From Methanosaeta sp. PtaU1.Bin060 (lineage in GTDB: Archaea; Halobacteriota; Methanosarcinia; Methanotrichales; Methanotrichaceae): 40,811 nucleotides of DNA. The stretch spans positions 1 through 40,811 of the forward strand of contig MVRK01000070.1 of assembly GCA_002067365.1 (NCBI GenBank). Direction: 5' to 3'. Below are positions 6,915 through 16,363 of this stretch, one piece after another (within the stretch, counting starts at the first letter, position 1; every line of letters begins with the position of its first letter). The translations under genes and the position numbers were made by a program. The notes under the pieces were generated by a model, which saw nothing but the letters and a program-made list of their open reading frames with translations, did no database searches and was not told the origin of the DNA.

Positions 6915-8933
6915 TCAGACGCCCGATTCAAGACGTAGAATCCTTCCGAAGTTTCCTGGGACGGTAATCGATCTCCTTGCATTGGGATCTGCGACGTGCT
7001 CTATGCAGGGATAAAGCGGGTTCTCGTAGCTGGACTGGAGGATATCGACCCAGCGGCCCACGTGCCCAAAGGGGATGGGGACCTGCTTATCCCGATCTGA
7101 GAAGTTGAGGGCCACTATGAGGATGTCATCGTCCGACCAGCGCCGATAGGCCAGCACTTGCTCATCCGGATTGCTGTACTCCTCCCTGGCGTTCTCCCTC
7201 GGCGCTCTCAGCCCTGGATGCGCTCGCCGCAGGTTGCCCAGCTTCCGATAGAGGGTCACCAGGGGCAGCACAGTTGCGCCCTCCGGCGTGGTGGCGACGT
7301 TGTAGAAATAATCCCAGTGAAGCGGGCGAAAACCGCGTACGCGCACCTGGCCGCTAACTGCCAAGCCAGTGTTCTCCGCGAATTCCTGGCCTGCCCAGAG
7401 CATGGGGACGCCGACGCTGGTCATGAGGGCGATTGCGTAGGGCTGAAGCTTCCACCACGGCTGGCCGTCAAGGCCGTTTCTATAATCGAAGCCTGAATCA
7501 TCGCCGCCTTCCCGACTCGCATCACCACAGGCAATCTTCTTCTGCATCAGGTAGAACAGCCTGGGCTCGTCATGCGATTCGATGTACTGAACCACCAGCG
7601 CAGGGATGTCTTCATCTGCAACTGTCTTCCAGCCTTTGTATCCCAGGCCATCGAAGCGTCTGTCGGCCAGCAGCAGCTCTTTGCCAAGATCTGATGAGAG
7701 AAAGCCATTTGCTGCCATATCCTGGGCGATGTCGGCCAGCCGCTTCTCCCAGCATCCGTTGATCGCGCTGTCAGAAATGGGTGACAGTTGGTAGGCGCTC
7801 TCGCAAAGATCTTCGGCTATCTGGATGATTCGGGAGGCCTCATTGAGCGAGGGCATGAAGCGAGGGTGAGCCTTGGATTCCTGATAGGTGGCCCTGGATA
7901 GTTCCTGAAGAGAAGCAAATGTCGGGCGAAAGCGATCCCAGTTGATGCCGCCATTTTCTTCCTCCGGCCTCCTGTCGAGGAAGCCATTGACATGATCGTA
8001 GCGGAAGCCGTCGATGTGATATTCTCGCAGCCAGAAGGCGTTGACTGCCGCGAAGAACTGCCTGGTGGACTGCATTCGCCAGTCGTTCTTCTTTCCGAAA
8101 TGATCATAGGCGGAGACCATCGGGTTGGGCGCGCGATGTGTGCCCCCTCCATCAGAGTATTGGTCATCGCGCCACAGATCGAAGAACCGCTCATAGCCGA
8201 TCCGATAGGGGAGCATGCGATCTGTGTGCGCGTAAACCATGTCCATGACGACGGCGATCCCGTTCTGATGACACTCCTGGACGAGGTGCCTTAATCCAGC
8301 CGGGCCGCCGAACCTCTCCTCTGGAGCCAGGTAAAAGATCGGCATGTAGCCCCATTGCGTCGGCTCAGCTATGCTGTTGATGGGCATTAGCTCAATGGCA
8401 TTGACGCCCAGGCTGATGAGGTAGGGTATGCGATCTGAGACGCCCTCGAAGGTCTCTCCGAACTCTGCGACATTGAGCTCATAGAGGATTAGCTCCTCCA
8501 TGAGAGGCACCTTGAAGGCCCCGTCGTCCCATGCTGGCCTCGTCTCTGGCGGGATTCGAAGGACGGAGAATATGCCGGCATCAGTCTCCCTGGCGAAGGG
8601 ATCTCCGAAGTAAAGGCTGCGAACCGAATTACCAGTTCCGCGCTCGGGCCCCGTGATCTCGAAGCGGTAAAGGTATGTTCCCGGGTCCAAGGGAATGGTC
8701 TCGCTGCACCAGTTGTTCTTGGCAATCTCACCCCAACTCTCATCGTCAGGATTCGAGTTCTCGGGTGCCAGGCTGAATATCTCGGGCCGTATGCTGACGT
8801 TGAACTGATCTTTCTTGTCGATGAGATATACCTTCACAGAGAATCCGCGGCTCTCCTCGATGCCCGGCAGCAATATACGAAATCGAGCATCGTTCTCCCG
8901 GACCTTTGGGCCAGTCTCCTCAATTCTGAACAT
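6915..8933 (-). CDS. GH13 alpha-amylase-family glycosidase
   Basis: 672-residue cytoplasmic alpha-glucan-active enzyme; no signal peptide. Residues about 1-130 form an N-terminal beta domain like the CBM48/isoamylase N-domain, followed by a TIM barrel. GH13 signatures are present in variant form: region I DMVYAH (231-236), region II GFRYD with nucleophile D313, general acid E365 in 'SLNEAS', and region IV 'ESHDEPR' with H454 and D455. A C-terminal beta domain ends the protein. The family includes branching, debranching and trehalose-forming enzymes; the overall layout suggests glycogen branching or hydrolysis, but the exact reaction cannot be read from sequence. I chose the ATG at 8933 (upstream GGGAG), not the GTG at 8939. 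A tandem repeat precedes the start. Confidence 0.85.
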   Translation of the reverse strand: MFRIEETGPKVRENDARFRILLPGIEESRGFSVKVYLIDKKDQFNVSIRPEIFSLAPENSNPDDESWGEIAKNNWCSETIPLDPGTYLYRFEITGPERGTGNSVRSLYFGDPFARETDAGIFSVLRIPPETRPAWDDGAFKVPLMEELILYELNVAEFGETFEGVSDRIPYLISLGVNAIELMPINSIAEPTQWGYMPIFYLAPEERFGGPAGLRHLVQECHQNGIAVVMDMVYAHTDRMLPYRIGYERFFDLWRDDQYSDGGGTHRAPNPMVSAYDHFGKKNDWRMQSTRQFFAAVNAFWLREYHIDGFRYDHVNGFLDRRPEEENGGINWDRFRPTFASLQELSRATYQESKAHPRFMPSLNEASRIIQIAEDLCESAYQLSPISDSAINGCWEKRLADIAQDMAANGFLSSDLGKELLLADRRFDGLGYKGWKTVADEDIPALVVQYIESHDEPRLFYLMQKKIACGDASREGGDDSGFDYRNGLDGQPWWKLQPYAIALMTSVGVPMLWAGQEFAENTGLAVSGQVRVRGFRPLHWDYFYNVATTPEGATVLPLVTLYRKLGNLRRAHPGLRAPRENAREEYSNPDEQVLAYRRWSDDDILIVALNFSDRDKQVPIPFGHVGRWVDILQSSYENPLYPCIEHVADPNARRSITVPGNFGRILRLESGV

Positions 8934-8943
8934 GGTCACTCTC

Positions 8944-8967
8944 CCTGAAATGCAACCTGAAATGCAA
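8944..8967. repeat. Perfect 12-bp tandem repeat at the amylase leader
   Basis: CCTGAAATGCAA occurs twice with no gap, 11 bp upstream of the GH13 start codon. On the minus strand the second unit ends in CAGG and flows into GGAGA, so the repeat abuts the ribosome-binding site. It could be a regulator site or a slippage product. Confidence 0.6.
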
Positions 8968-9253
8968 CTTTAGCTACGACATCCAAATAATCTGCAATAT
9001 ACGCCTCAATAAGGTGGCCTTCAACACAGTACTATTCAATAGTTTTTCAAATATAACAACATTACTGCGCTTAAAAACCATCATAAACAATCTTACTTTT
9101 TTATCATAAGATGCGCTCGGACCCCTGCGAACAGGCCCAAAAAGGACCTCCGAATCCTTGAAGAGCCGAGGCCATGTTGCCGGCACGAAGGGCCCAAAAG
9201 CGCAAAAGGGATTTAGTATCACAAAGAAGCTCTCGAAAAAGGATGTAGCTTGA

Positions 9254-10114
9254 ATGTCAGAGCATCTTCTGGAGATGGCCAAGGCGCTGGTGAGGGTAAC
9301 GGATGGAGAGATAGAGGTTCTGACAGACCCCAAGATCAGCCGCTGCCCTCTTAGACAGGATCTATATGGTCCGGATATCGAGAGCAGGAAGACTGTTGAG
9401 GCTGCCCTGAAGCGGCATATGAAAGAGCTGGGGATGTACGGCCCAGGGAGGGTTCTTGAGCTTCATGAGAAGCCGGTGAGCTTCGGAGCCTCGGAGATCG
9501 TGGCTGATGCATTGAGCGATGGCCTGGTGGATGCCGCTGTGGTGGTATGCGAGGGCGCTGGCACTGTAATTGCGACCAGCCCTGATGTGCTGCAGGCCAT
9601 CGGTGCTCATATGACAGGCCTCGTCAAGACGGAGCCCATAGAGGAGATCCAGGAGGGCCTGGAGAAAAGAGGCTGCATTCTGTTAGATCGCAGATGCTGC
9701 ATCGATCAGGTCAGGGGCTTCGAGACGGCGGCTGCATCAGGCTTCGAGAGGATCGCAGTGACCATATCAGGAACAAGGGCCTTCGAGGCCGATGTGCTGC
9801 GCGAGACTGGAAGAATCCTCGGAAAAAGGCCCATCATCCTCGCAGTCCACACCACGGGGATAACCGAGGCTCAGGCGCGAGCCCTCGCAGAGAGCTGCGA
9901 CATGGTCTGGGCCTGTGCCTCAAAGGCTGTGCGCGAGGTCGTGGGTGCGCAATCGAGGCTTCAGATAGGGGTCTCTATCCCTGTCTTTGCGCTTACGGAC
10001 GAAGGAAAGCGCATTATGCTGAACAGGGCCCAGCACTTCGGAGGAGGTCTGGCAATCCACAGAGCAAGCCTGCCGCTCGCCCCCGAGGAGAAACAGCCAA
10101 CGCCATTGATTTAG
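9254..10114 (+). CDS. Putative methanogenesis marker protein 8 (DUF2099)
   Basis: 286-residue cytoplasmic protein of the family TIGR03275, found in methanogens and of unknown biochemical role. Recognisable family blocks are 'SRCPLRQDLYG' near residue 30, 'FGASEIVADALSDGLVDAAVVVCEGAGTVIAT' in the first half, 'VHTTGIT' and 'ACASKAVREV', then 'GVSIPVFALTDEGKRI' near the C-terminus. Conserved cysteines (in SRCPL, VCEGAG, CCID and WACAS) suggest metal or cofactor contact. The start at ATG 9254 fits the usual length. A TATA-like run (GATTTAGTAT) lies near 9210. It is the first gene of a plus-strand group with the HD phosphohydrolase and UPF0216. The assignment is from memory of family motifs. Confidence 0.85.
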   Translation: MSEHLLEMAKALVRVTDGEIEVLTDPKISRCPLRQDLYGPDIESRKTVEAALKRHMKELGMYGPGRVLELHEKPVSFGASEIVADALSDGLVDAAVVVCEGAGTVIATSPDVLQAIGAHMTGLVKTEPIEEIQEGLEKRGCILLDRRCCIDQVRGFETAAASGFERIAVTISGTRAFEADVLRETGRILGKRPIILAVHTTGITEAQARALAESCDMVWACASKAVREVVGAQSRLQIGVSIPVFALTDEGKRIMLNRAQHFGGGLAIHRASLPLAPEEKQPTPLI

Positions 10115-10193
10115 ATCTTGAAACTACGACTGAGGAGCGAAAAATGGAGGCCATCCATGTTTTTAATGCAGGAGGCTGAATAGCCTGGCCAAG

Positions 10194-11390
10194 ATGACTG
10201 AGATCAGAGATCCTGTCCACGGTTATGTGAAGCTGGACCGCCTGGCATCAGAGCTCTCCGAGACCCCCCAGATGCAGAGGCTGCGCTGGATAAAGCAGCT
10301 CGGCCTGGCGAGCCTCGTCTATCCCGGAGCCAATCACACGAGATTCGAGCATTCCCTGGGAACCTATCACCTGGCGTGTGTTCTGGCAGATCACCTTGGG
10401 CTGAAGGAGGAGGAGAGGCTCAAGGTCGGTGCTGCAGCGTTCCTGCACGATGTGGGCCACGGGCCCCTCTCCCATGCCACAGAAGCAGCGCTTGCCCATT
10501 ACCTGAGAAGGAACCACGAGAGCGCTATCGACATCCTGCGAAGAGGTGAGCTGAGGGAGGTCCTGGACAGACACGGGCTCACTCCTGCGGAGATCCAGTC
10601 CCTCATCAGCGGGAACGGCCTGGGGCAGATCGTGAGCGGGGAGATAGATGTGGACAGGATGGACTACCTTCTGCGCGATGCGCACTACACCGGCGTGGCC
10701 TACGGGGTGATTGATCACCCCCGGCTGCTTCAGAAGATGCTGTTATACCAGGGCCAGCTGGTGGTGGAGGCCGGTGGCATCCAGGCTGCAACCTCCCTGC
10801 TCATATCGAGGCTTCTGATGCACCCTGCAGTTTATTATCATCATGTCTGCCGCATATCGGAGTGCATGATAGCTGCTGGGATTCAGAGGATGATCGAGGA
10901 GGGGGCGAGTGCATCTGAGATCAAGGCTATGGACGACATCCAGCTGTTCACGGCCCTCGAGAGCGCTGGCGGACTCGCCGAGGAGATGGGCCTTCGCATC
11001 AGGTCGCGAAGGCTCTTCAAGCGCGCCGTTTACGTCGGCCTCGAAAGCCTTGAGCAGTCCCTTCTGAGGGCTGGCGAGAGGGCCCTGTCGTTGGAGATCG
11101 CTGAGGCTGCAGGAGTCGATGCTGGCCATCTCCTCGTCGACTGCCCGCCCCTCCCGGACACTCCCGAGGGCAGCTTCCCGGCCCTGGTCGCCGGGGAGAT
11201 AAAGGCTCTGAGGGATGTCTCGCCCCTGGTCGCCATCCTGGAGAGAGCTCATAAGGCCACATGGCGCTTCGGGGTCTACGTGCCGGAGGAGATGAGGGAG
11301 GAGGTCTCCAAGGCTGCGAGGAGGTGTCTGAGCATCAAGAGGAGCACAGTGCAGCACACCTTTTCAGATATGGATAACGATTACCTTTAA
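10194..11390 (+). CDS. HD-domain phosphohydrolase (dNTPase/SAMHD1-like)
   Basis: 398-residue soluble metal-dependent phosphohydrolase. The N-terminal 'IRDPVHGYVKL' and 'TPQMQRLRWIKQLG' are typical of the dGTPase/SAMHD1-like HD group. The metal ligands are visible as H53 in 'TRFEHS', H85-D86 in 'FLHDVGH', and the Asp in 'DVDRMDYLLRD' near 155. Substrates are likely nucleotides, but close relatives have varied or unknown targets. The ATG at 10194 has no close Shine-Dalgarno sequence; GGAGG at 10171-10175 is about 18 nt away and belongs to an 11-codon leader ORF (10144-10179), so the true start may differ slightly or translation may be coupled. It ends 27 bp before UPF0216. Confidence 0.85.
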   Translation: MTEIRDPVHGYVKLDRLASELSETPQMQRLRWIKQLGLASLVYPGANHTRFEHSLGTYHLACVLADHLGLKEEERLKVGAAAFLHDVGHGPLSHATEAALAHYLRRNHESAIDILRRGELREVLDRHGLTPAEIQSLISGNGLGQIVSGEIDVDRMDYLLRDAHYTGVAYGVIDHPRLLQKMLLYQGQLVVEAGGIQAATSLLISRLLMHPAVYYHHVCRISECMIAAGIQRMIEEGASASEIKAMDDIQLFTALESAGGLAEEMGLRIRSRRLFKRAVYVGLESLEQSLLRAGERALSLEIAEAAGVDAGHLLVDCPPLPDTPEGSFPALVAGEIKALRDVSPLVAILERAHKATWRFGVYVPEEMREEVSKAARRCLSIKRSTVQHTFSDMDNDYL

Positions 11391-11417
11391 GTGCTGTAGC
11401 AGGAGAGAGAGAGATCG

Positions 11418-11861
11418 ATGGCATTTTCAGATAGAAAGGCATTCGACAAGAACATCCTGGTCAAGACCATCCAGACTATGAACCAGCACCTGCCGAGCAA
11501 GCGCCTGAGCCTCAAAGATCTTCTCGCCATGGAGAAGCCCGGAATCAAGGGAAAGGATAACACCTTCTTCGTCATGGAGAAGAAAGAACTCGATCTGGTC
11601 TCTGGGTCCCTTCCGCGGTTCCTTTGGGGCCGCCTCAGGCTGCCCCTGCTCATCGAGATGTCTCCCGACTTCGGGAACGGCGCAGCCCGCATCCAGGGCG
11701 AGGCTGAGACAGAGGTGGTGAGCAAGATCCTGGGCAAGCAGCGGCCCCAGGGAAAGCAGATCATAATCTACCTCCCGGAGGTAAGAGAGCTTCGAAGAAG
11801 GCTTCCCACTACAACGCAGTACGCCTTTGTAACCAACATCAGAGACCGAGATATAGATTAA
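11418..11861 (+). CDS. UPF0216 (DUF61) family protein
   Basis: 147-residue cytoplasmic protein that I match to the archaeal DUF61/UPF0216 family: a helical N-terminus with 'LPSKRLSLKDLLAMEKPGIKGKDNTFFVMEKKEL', then 'PLLIEMSPDFGNGAARIQGEAETEVVSKIL', then a basic C-terminus. The family has no known function. GGAGAGAG upstream of the ATG serves as ribosome-binding site. It follows the HD phosphohydrolase closely and is likely in its operon. Confidence 0.7.
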   Translation: MAFSDRKAFDKNILVKTIQTMNQHLPSKRLSLKDLLAMEKPGIKGKDNTFFVMEKKELDLVSGSLPRFLWGRLRLPLLIEMSPDFGNGAARIQGEAETEVVSKILGKQRPQGKQIIIYLPEVRELRRRLPTTTQYAFVTNIRDRDID

Positions 11862-11953
11862 TGCCTCTGTTGAGATCTGCATTTTGTTGAAATGTTGGTG
11901 CTGTGGAGTTCTGAAATTATTTTGCCACATCATCTAATCTCGGGCGCATAGTC

Positions 11954-12130
11954 ATGGATAAAAAATTTAACAAGACGAAGGTTCGCCACATCATTCGTCA
12001 GAGCCGCATAGCGCCTCAAAAGAGATCGCACACAATACAGGAAAACAGAGCAGGAGAAATCCGATCTCATACAAATGGAAAGCTAGAACGGTTTTTCGAA
12101 GAATACACCATTCTAGAGAAAAAAAGCTAA
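11954..12130 (+). CDS. Small basic protein, 58 aa, ahead of the decarboxylase
   Basis: ATG to TAA frame, too short for usual cut-offs, 30 bp upstream of the decarboxylase start on the same strand. The product is rich in Lys, Arg, His and Gln and predicted helical (MDKKFNKTKVRHIIRQSR at the start, a 'KLERFFEEYTILEKKS' tail), with no Cys or membrane segment. It could be a small DNA- or RNA-binding regulator or a leader peptide for the decarboxylase operon. No family is recognised and chance is not excluded, because AT-rich leader DNA readily yields Lys-rich frames. Confidence 0.35.
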   Translation: MDKKFNKTKVRHIIRQSRIAPQKRSHTIQENRAGEIRSHTNGKLERFFEEYTILEKKS

Positions 12131-12159
12131 ATAGTTTTGGAAAAAAATAATGATAAACG

Positions 12160-14469
12160 ATGACTACAAAAGGCGAAATGATTTTCGGTTTAAGAGCGTT
12201 GATGGTGGATGACGAACTCCAACTGCCCACCGCCAACGGCCATGCTGCCCGTGCGCTGGTCGAAGAACTGCGCAATAGAGATGTAGAAGTCGTCGAGTCG
12301 ATGTCTTCGGATGATGGCCAGTCCATTATCATCTCCGATCCTTCGATTCAATGCATATTGCTGGACTGGTGCCTGGGCGATGATGATCCCACGACTCACG
12401 CCAAAGCCAAATCCCTGCTGTCCCTGATCCGTTCTCGAAATGTACATGTCCCTATCTTCCTGGTGGTCGAGCGCGGGCACGCTGCGTCCCTAACCGCCCA
12501 GGAAATGCGCATAGCTGATGAGATCATCTGGGCCCTCGAGGATACTGTTCATTTCATTGCCGGAAGGGTGGTCGCTGCCATACTACGCTACAGGGAGCAA
12601 ATTGCACCTCCCTTCAACCAGGCGTTGATGCAGTTCGCCCAGGTCTATGAATATTCCTGGCATACGCCGGGACACACCGGCGGCACAGCGTTCCTCAAGT
12701 CGCCCGTGGGCATGGCATTCTTCGATTACTTCGGGGAGAACCTGCTGCGGTCCGATCTGTCCATCTCAGTCGGAGAGCTGGGTTCGTTACTGGATCATTC
12801 AGGTCCCATCGGAGAAAGCGAGAAATATGCAGCTCGCATCTTCGGAGCTCATCGCTCCTACAGCGTGACCAACGGCACGTCAACGTCAAACCGAGTCATC
12901 TTCACGGCCAGCGTCAGCAAGGGCGACATTGCCCTGGTGGACCGCAACTGCCACAAGTCCATCGAGCAGGCCATCACCTTGACGGGGGCTATCCCGGTTT
13001 ACATGGTCCCTTCCCGCAATTATCTGGGCCTCATCGGCCCGATTTATCCGGAGCATATAGTCCCGGAGACCATTCAGGCATCAATCGCCAAAAACCAGCT
13101 GGCTGCAGAGGCTAATCGCAAACCATTGCACTCCATCATAACCAACTCGACTTACGATGGCCTGTGCTACAAAGCTACTCGGGTTCTGGATTTGCTGGCC
13201 CAGAGCGTTGACCGCATTCACTTCGACGAAGCCTGGTACGGCTATGCCCGCTTCAACCCAATTTACCATGACAGATACGGCATGAGCGGAGACCCTGCAG
13301 GATACAGCGGGCCAACTGTTTTCACGACCACATCAACCCACAAGTTGCTTGCGGCTCTCTCGCAGGCCTCTTTCATTCACGTGCGAGATGGCAGAAACCC
13401 TGTGGAGCACGAGCGCTTCAACGAGTCCTTCATGATGCACGCCTCGACTTCGCCTCAATACGCAATCATCGCCTCAAATGAGGTCTCAGCCGCAATGATG
13501 CAAGGCGTGGGCGGGAGGACCCTCACCACAGAGTCGATTGCCGAAGCTGTGGCCTTCAGGCAGGCGATCCGGAGAATCCGCAGGCAGCTTCAAGCCAACG
13601 ACGATTGGTTCTTCAACACCTGGAATGCAGATCATGTGACTGATCCTGCCACAGGCAAACACATTCCCTTTGAAGATGCGCCGGAGTCGCTCTTGATCAC
13701 GGATCCCAATGCATGGGTGCTGCACCCCGGCGATGAATGGCACGGCTTCCACAACATCGAGGATGGCTACTGCATGCTTGACCCCATCAAGGTCTCTGTA
13801 GTCACGCCTGGAGTTGCCCTCGATGGCTCCATGGAGAAAACCGGCATCCCTGCCACACTGGTCACCGCCTATCTCGACCATCGCGGCATCGTCGTCGAGA
13901 AGACCACGGATTTCACGATCTTGTTCCTGTTTTCCATTGGTATCACCAAAGGTAAGTGGGGAACTCTCGCCAACGCCCTGCTGAGGTTCAAGGAAGATTA
14001 CGACGCAAACGCTCCTCTAAGGGATGTGCTTCCCGATCTGGTCACCAGCTATCCGGATGCTTATGGTAGCATGGGCCTGCGTGATCTGTCCGATAAAATG
14101 TTCGAGCAGATGAGGAAATCAAAGCAGACTGAGCTTCTTTCCCAGGCTTTCTCGACTCTGCCCGAGCCAGCAATGACGCCAAGCGAGGCTTACAGTCAAC
14201 TGGTACACAACAACGTCGAGTCCCTCTCGCTTGATCAAATGGCCGGGCGGGTAGTAGCCGTTGGAGTTGTGCCCTATCCGCCTGGAATACCCCTGCTGAT
14301 GCCCGGCGAAAATGCAGGCCCGGAGAACGGACCTTATCTTGGCTACCTCAATGCCCTTCAGGCCTGGGATAGCCTCTTCCTCGGATTTGCGCATGACAGC
14401 CACGGGGTTAAGAACATCGATGGAAGCTACTTCGTCTACTGTTTGAAGCAGAAAGAACTGACGGACTGA
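12160..14469 (+). CDS. Orn/Lys/Arg decarboxylase, PLP fold type I
   Basis: 769-residue cytoplasmic PLP decarboxylase of the bacterial inducible (AdiA/CadA/SpeF) type. Residues about 10-140 form the response-regulator-like wing domain ('LRALMVDDE'). The PLP core follows, with 'YSWHTPGHTGGTAF', 'SVTNGTSTSN', 'HFDEAWYGYARFNPIY', and the Schiff-base lysine K395 in 'TSTHKLLAALSQ'. The C-terminal domain is complete. The amino-acid substrate cannot be decided by eye. It is followed 4 bp later by a GadC-like antiporter, the classic arrangement for exchanging substrate for decarboxylation product while consuming a cytoplasmic proton. An in-frame ATG at 12178 is an alternative start. The bacterial type suggests lateral transfer. 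Confidence 0.9.
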   Translation: MTTKGEMIFGLRALMVDDELQLPTANGHAARALVEELRNRDVEVVESMSSDDGQSIIISDPSIQCILLDWCLGDDDPTTHAKAKSLLSLIRSRNVHVPIFLVVERGHAASLTAQEMRIADEIIWALEDTVHFIAGRVVAAILRYREQIAPPFNQALMQFAQVYEYSWHTPGHTGGTAFLKSPVGMAFFDYFGENLLRSDLSISVGELGSLLDHSGPIGESEKYAARIFGAHRSYSVTNGTSTSNRVIFTASVSKGDIALVDRNCHKSIEQAITLTGAIPVYMVPSRNYLGLIGPIYPEHIVPETIQASIAKNQLAAEANRKPLHSIITNSTYDGLCYKATRVLDLLAQSVDRIHFDEAWYGYARFNPIYHDRYGMSGDPAGYSGPTVFTTTSTHKLLAALSQASFIHVRDGRNPVEHERFNESFMMHASTSPQYAIIASNEVSAAMMQGVGGRTLTTESIAEAVAFRQAIRRIRRQLQANDDWFFNTWNADHVTDPATGKHIPFEDAPESLLITDPNAWVLHPGDEWHGFHNIEDGYCMLDPIKVSVVTPGVALDGSMEKTGIPATLVTAYLDHRGIVVEKTTDFTILFLFSIGITKGKWGTLANALLRFKEDYDANAPLRDVLPDLVTSYPDAYGSMGLRDLSDKMFEQMRKSKQTELLSQAFSTLPEPAMTPSEAYSQLVHNNVESLSLDQMAGRVVAVGVVPYPPGIPLLMPGENAGPENGPYLGYLNALQAWDSLFLGFAHDSHGVKNIDGSYFVYCLKQKELTD

Positions 14470-14473
14470 TTAA

Positions 14474-15892
14474 ATGAGCAATGGCAAATCAAAAGCTCTG
14501 GGCGTTTTTGCCCTGGCTATGATAAATGTTGCGGCGGTACTGAGCTTGCGGAACTGCCCTTCAATGGCCATTTACGGATGGTCGTCTATCGGCTGGTATC
14601 TCATCGGAACGATTGCCTTTTTCATTCCGTTGACCCTTGCAGGAGCTGAGCTTGCCACCGGCTGGCCTCTGGGAGGAGGCGTCTATGCCTGGGTGAGGGA
14701 AGCCTTCGGTGAAGAGGCTGGATTCGTTGCAGTATTTTGCGAATGGTCGAATAACCTGGTCTGGTTTCCAACAGTCCTGGCCTTCATAGCCTCGACTTTT
14801 GCCTACTTCCTCAATCCTGCTCTGGCCAACGACAATAAATTCATGTTCGTGGTCATGATGGTGGCCTTCTGGGGCACAACGATCATCAGCCTTCTGGGCG
14901 AGAGGACCTCCAGCAGGTTTGGGTCCTTTGGCGTAGTTGCCGGCACAATAATTCCGGCAACTTTTATCATCGTGCTCGGCCTCGCTTATTGGTTCAGCGG
15001 AGATCCGATATCTCTGCCGCCGTTCTCCTTGTCTGCAACCTTGCCCGATATAAACATCAGCACACTGCCATTTATTGCTGTGGTCGTGCTGCTCTTTGCC
15101 GGCATGGAGATGGCGGGTTTTCACGCCTTGGAGGTGAAGAACCCACAGAAGGATTATCCCAAAGCCATGGCCTTGTCCGCGATACTGATCTTCGTGCTGG
15201 CCGTTGCCACGACACTGGCCATTGCCATTGTGGTTCCTGTAAATCAGCTCAGCCTAGCAGCTGGCCTGATGCAGGCCTTCCAATCGTTTCTGCAGTCCTT
15301 CAACCTGACATGGGTGGTAGCTCCGTTAGCACTCCTGGTGGCATTGGGCGGACTTGCTACATTGGCATCATGGCTGGCAGGACCTGCGCTTGGTCTTGGA
15401 GCCGTAGCTGCTAAAGGGAACATGCCACCCTTCTTCGCTCGCACCAATAAAAATGGTGCTCCAACTGGCGTCCTGATACTGCAGGCTGTCATAGGCACAG
15501 TCGTCTCGATGCTCTATCTTTTCGTCCCCAGCATCAGCACAACTTACTGGATTCTCTCAGCCATGACGGTCCTGCTTTTATGTATTGTCTATATGCTCAT
15601 GTTTGCGGCTCTGATCAAGCTTCGTTACTCACAACCGGGTACTCCACGGGCCTTCAAGATTCCTGGAGGCATCGCTGGCATATGGGTGACGGGAGGAACT
15701 GGCTTTATAGCATGCATGTTCACCTTTCTGGTCAGCCTCATTCCGCCCGCAAACTATGAACATATGTCCGTGCTCGCCTATGCTATGATAATGCTGATAG
15801 GCACGGCTATTCTGGCACTTCCTCCACTCGTGTTTCTGCGCCTCAAGAAGCCGAGCTGGAATATACAGCCCAAGAAGGAGGTGCAAGGCTAA
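14474..15892 (+). CDS. APC-family amino acid antiporter, GadC-like
   Basis: 472-residue integral membrane transporter with about 12 hydrophobic segments. The N-terminal part ('NVAAVLSLRNCPSMAIYGWSS', 'ELATGWPLGGGVYAWVREAFGE', 'WSNNLVWFPT') closely follows the glutamate:GABA antiporter group of the APC superfamily. It lies 4 bp after the decarboxylase and overlaps the next gene by one base (TAATG). By context it should exchange the decarboxylase's amino acid for the amine product, moving net charge and so adding to the membrane potential or relieving acidity. There is no long C-terminal plug like that of E. coli GadC; the protein ends in a short Lys-rich tail. Confidence 0.88.
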   Translation: MSNGKSKALGVFALAMINVAAVLSLRNCPSMAIYGWSSIGWYLIGTIAFFIPLTLAGAELATGWPLGGGVYAWVREAFGEEAGFVAVFCEWSNNLVWFPTVLAFIASTFAYFLNPALANDNKFMFVVMMVAFWGTTIISLLGERTSSRFGSFGVVAGTIIPATFIIVLGLAYWFSGDPISLPPFSLSATLPDINISTLPFIAVVVLLFAGMEMAGFHALEVKNPQKDYPKAMALSAILIFVLAVATTLAIAIVVPVNQLSLAAGLMQAFQSFLQSFNLTWVVAPLALLVALGGLATLASWLAGPALGLGAVAAKGNMPPFFARTNKNGAPTGVLILQAVIGTVVSMLYLFVPSISTTYWILSAMTVLLLCIVYMLMFAALIKLRYSQPGTPRAFKIPGGIAGIWVTGGTGFIACMFTFLVSLIPPANYEHMSVLAYAMIMLIGTAILALPPLVFLRLKKPSWNIQPKKEVQG

Positions 15893-16359
15893 TGGCAAAT
15901 GGCTCAAGCAGCTATCTTTCCCCTGCCATAATTTTGGTAGCCGTGCTTGTCGTTGTATTTATGGCGGTTTTCCTGGCGGGAACCAACAGATCTGAGTTCG
16001 AAAATCCGATGGACATTTCCGCCTTCGAGCAAGCGCTACATGACGAAGGCCTGCAGACCTGTATCCAAGGAGATGTTAACTGGATGACAACGCCAGGTTT
16101 TGTTCGCGGCCTGTTCTATGATATAAGCACCAACTGTTCGACGTTCGATCCAAACCGGCCCGAGGCACGCGTCTGGGTGCTGGAGTTCAGCAACATTGAG
16201 GCGCGAGATGCGGCAGTGCGCAACTTCGAGACATCTAGGAGGCACATCGGCTCGGCCATCGTCTGGGTGAAGGGATCTATGGTGATACTGGTCGATGGCA
16301 GTCAGAGGACTGAGGTCGTATCAGCCCTGCGAGAAGCTATGGCCAGCATTGAGGCATAG
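15892..16359 (+). CDS. One-pass membrane protein of the decarboxylase operon
   Basis: 155-residue protein: one hydrophobic segment at about 10-30 ('SPAIILVAVLVVVFMAVFLAG') and a soluble domain of about 120 residues, probably outside the membrane, with two cysteines (in 'QTCIQG' and 'TNCSTFD') that could form a disulfide. The start overlaps the antiporter stop by one base (TAATG), and a strong AAGGAGGTG stands upstream, so the two are translationally coupled. No family is recognised. Tight linkage suggests a partner or sensor for the antiporter. The C-terminal part ('VWVKGSMVILVDG...EVVSALREAMASIEA') looks like a small alpha/beta fold. Confidence 0.75.
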   Translation: MANGSSSYLSPAIILVAVLVVVFMAVFLAGTNRSEFENPMDISAFEQALHDEGLQTCIQGDVNWMTTPGFVRGLFYDISTNCSTFDPNRPEARVWVLEFSNIEARDAAVRNFETSRRHIGSAIVWVKGSMVILVDGSQRTEVVSALREAMASIEA

Positions 16360-16363
16360 AGAG

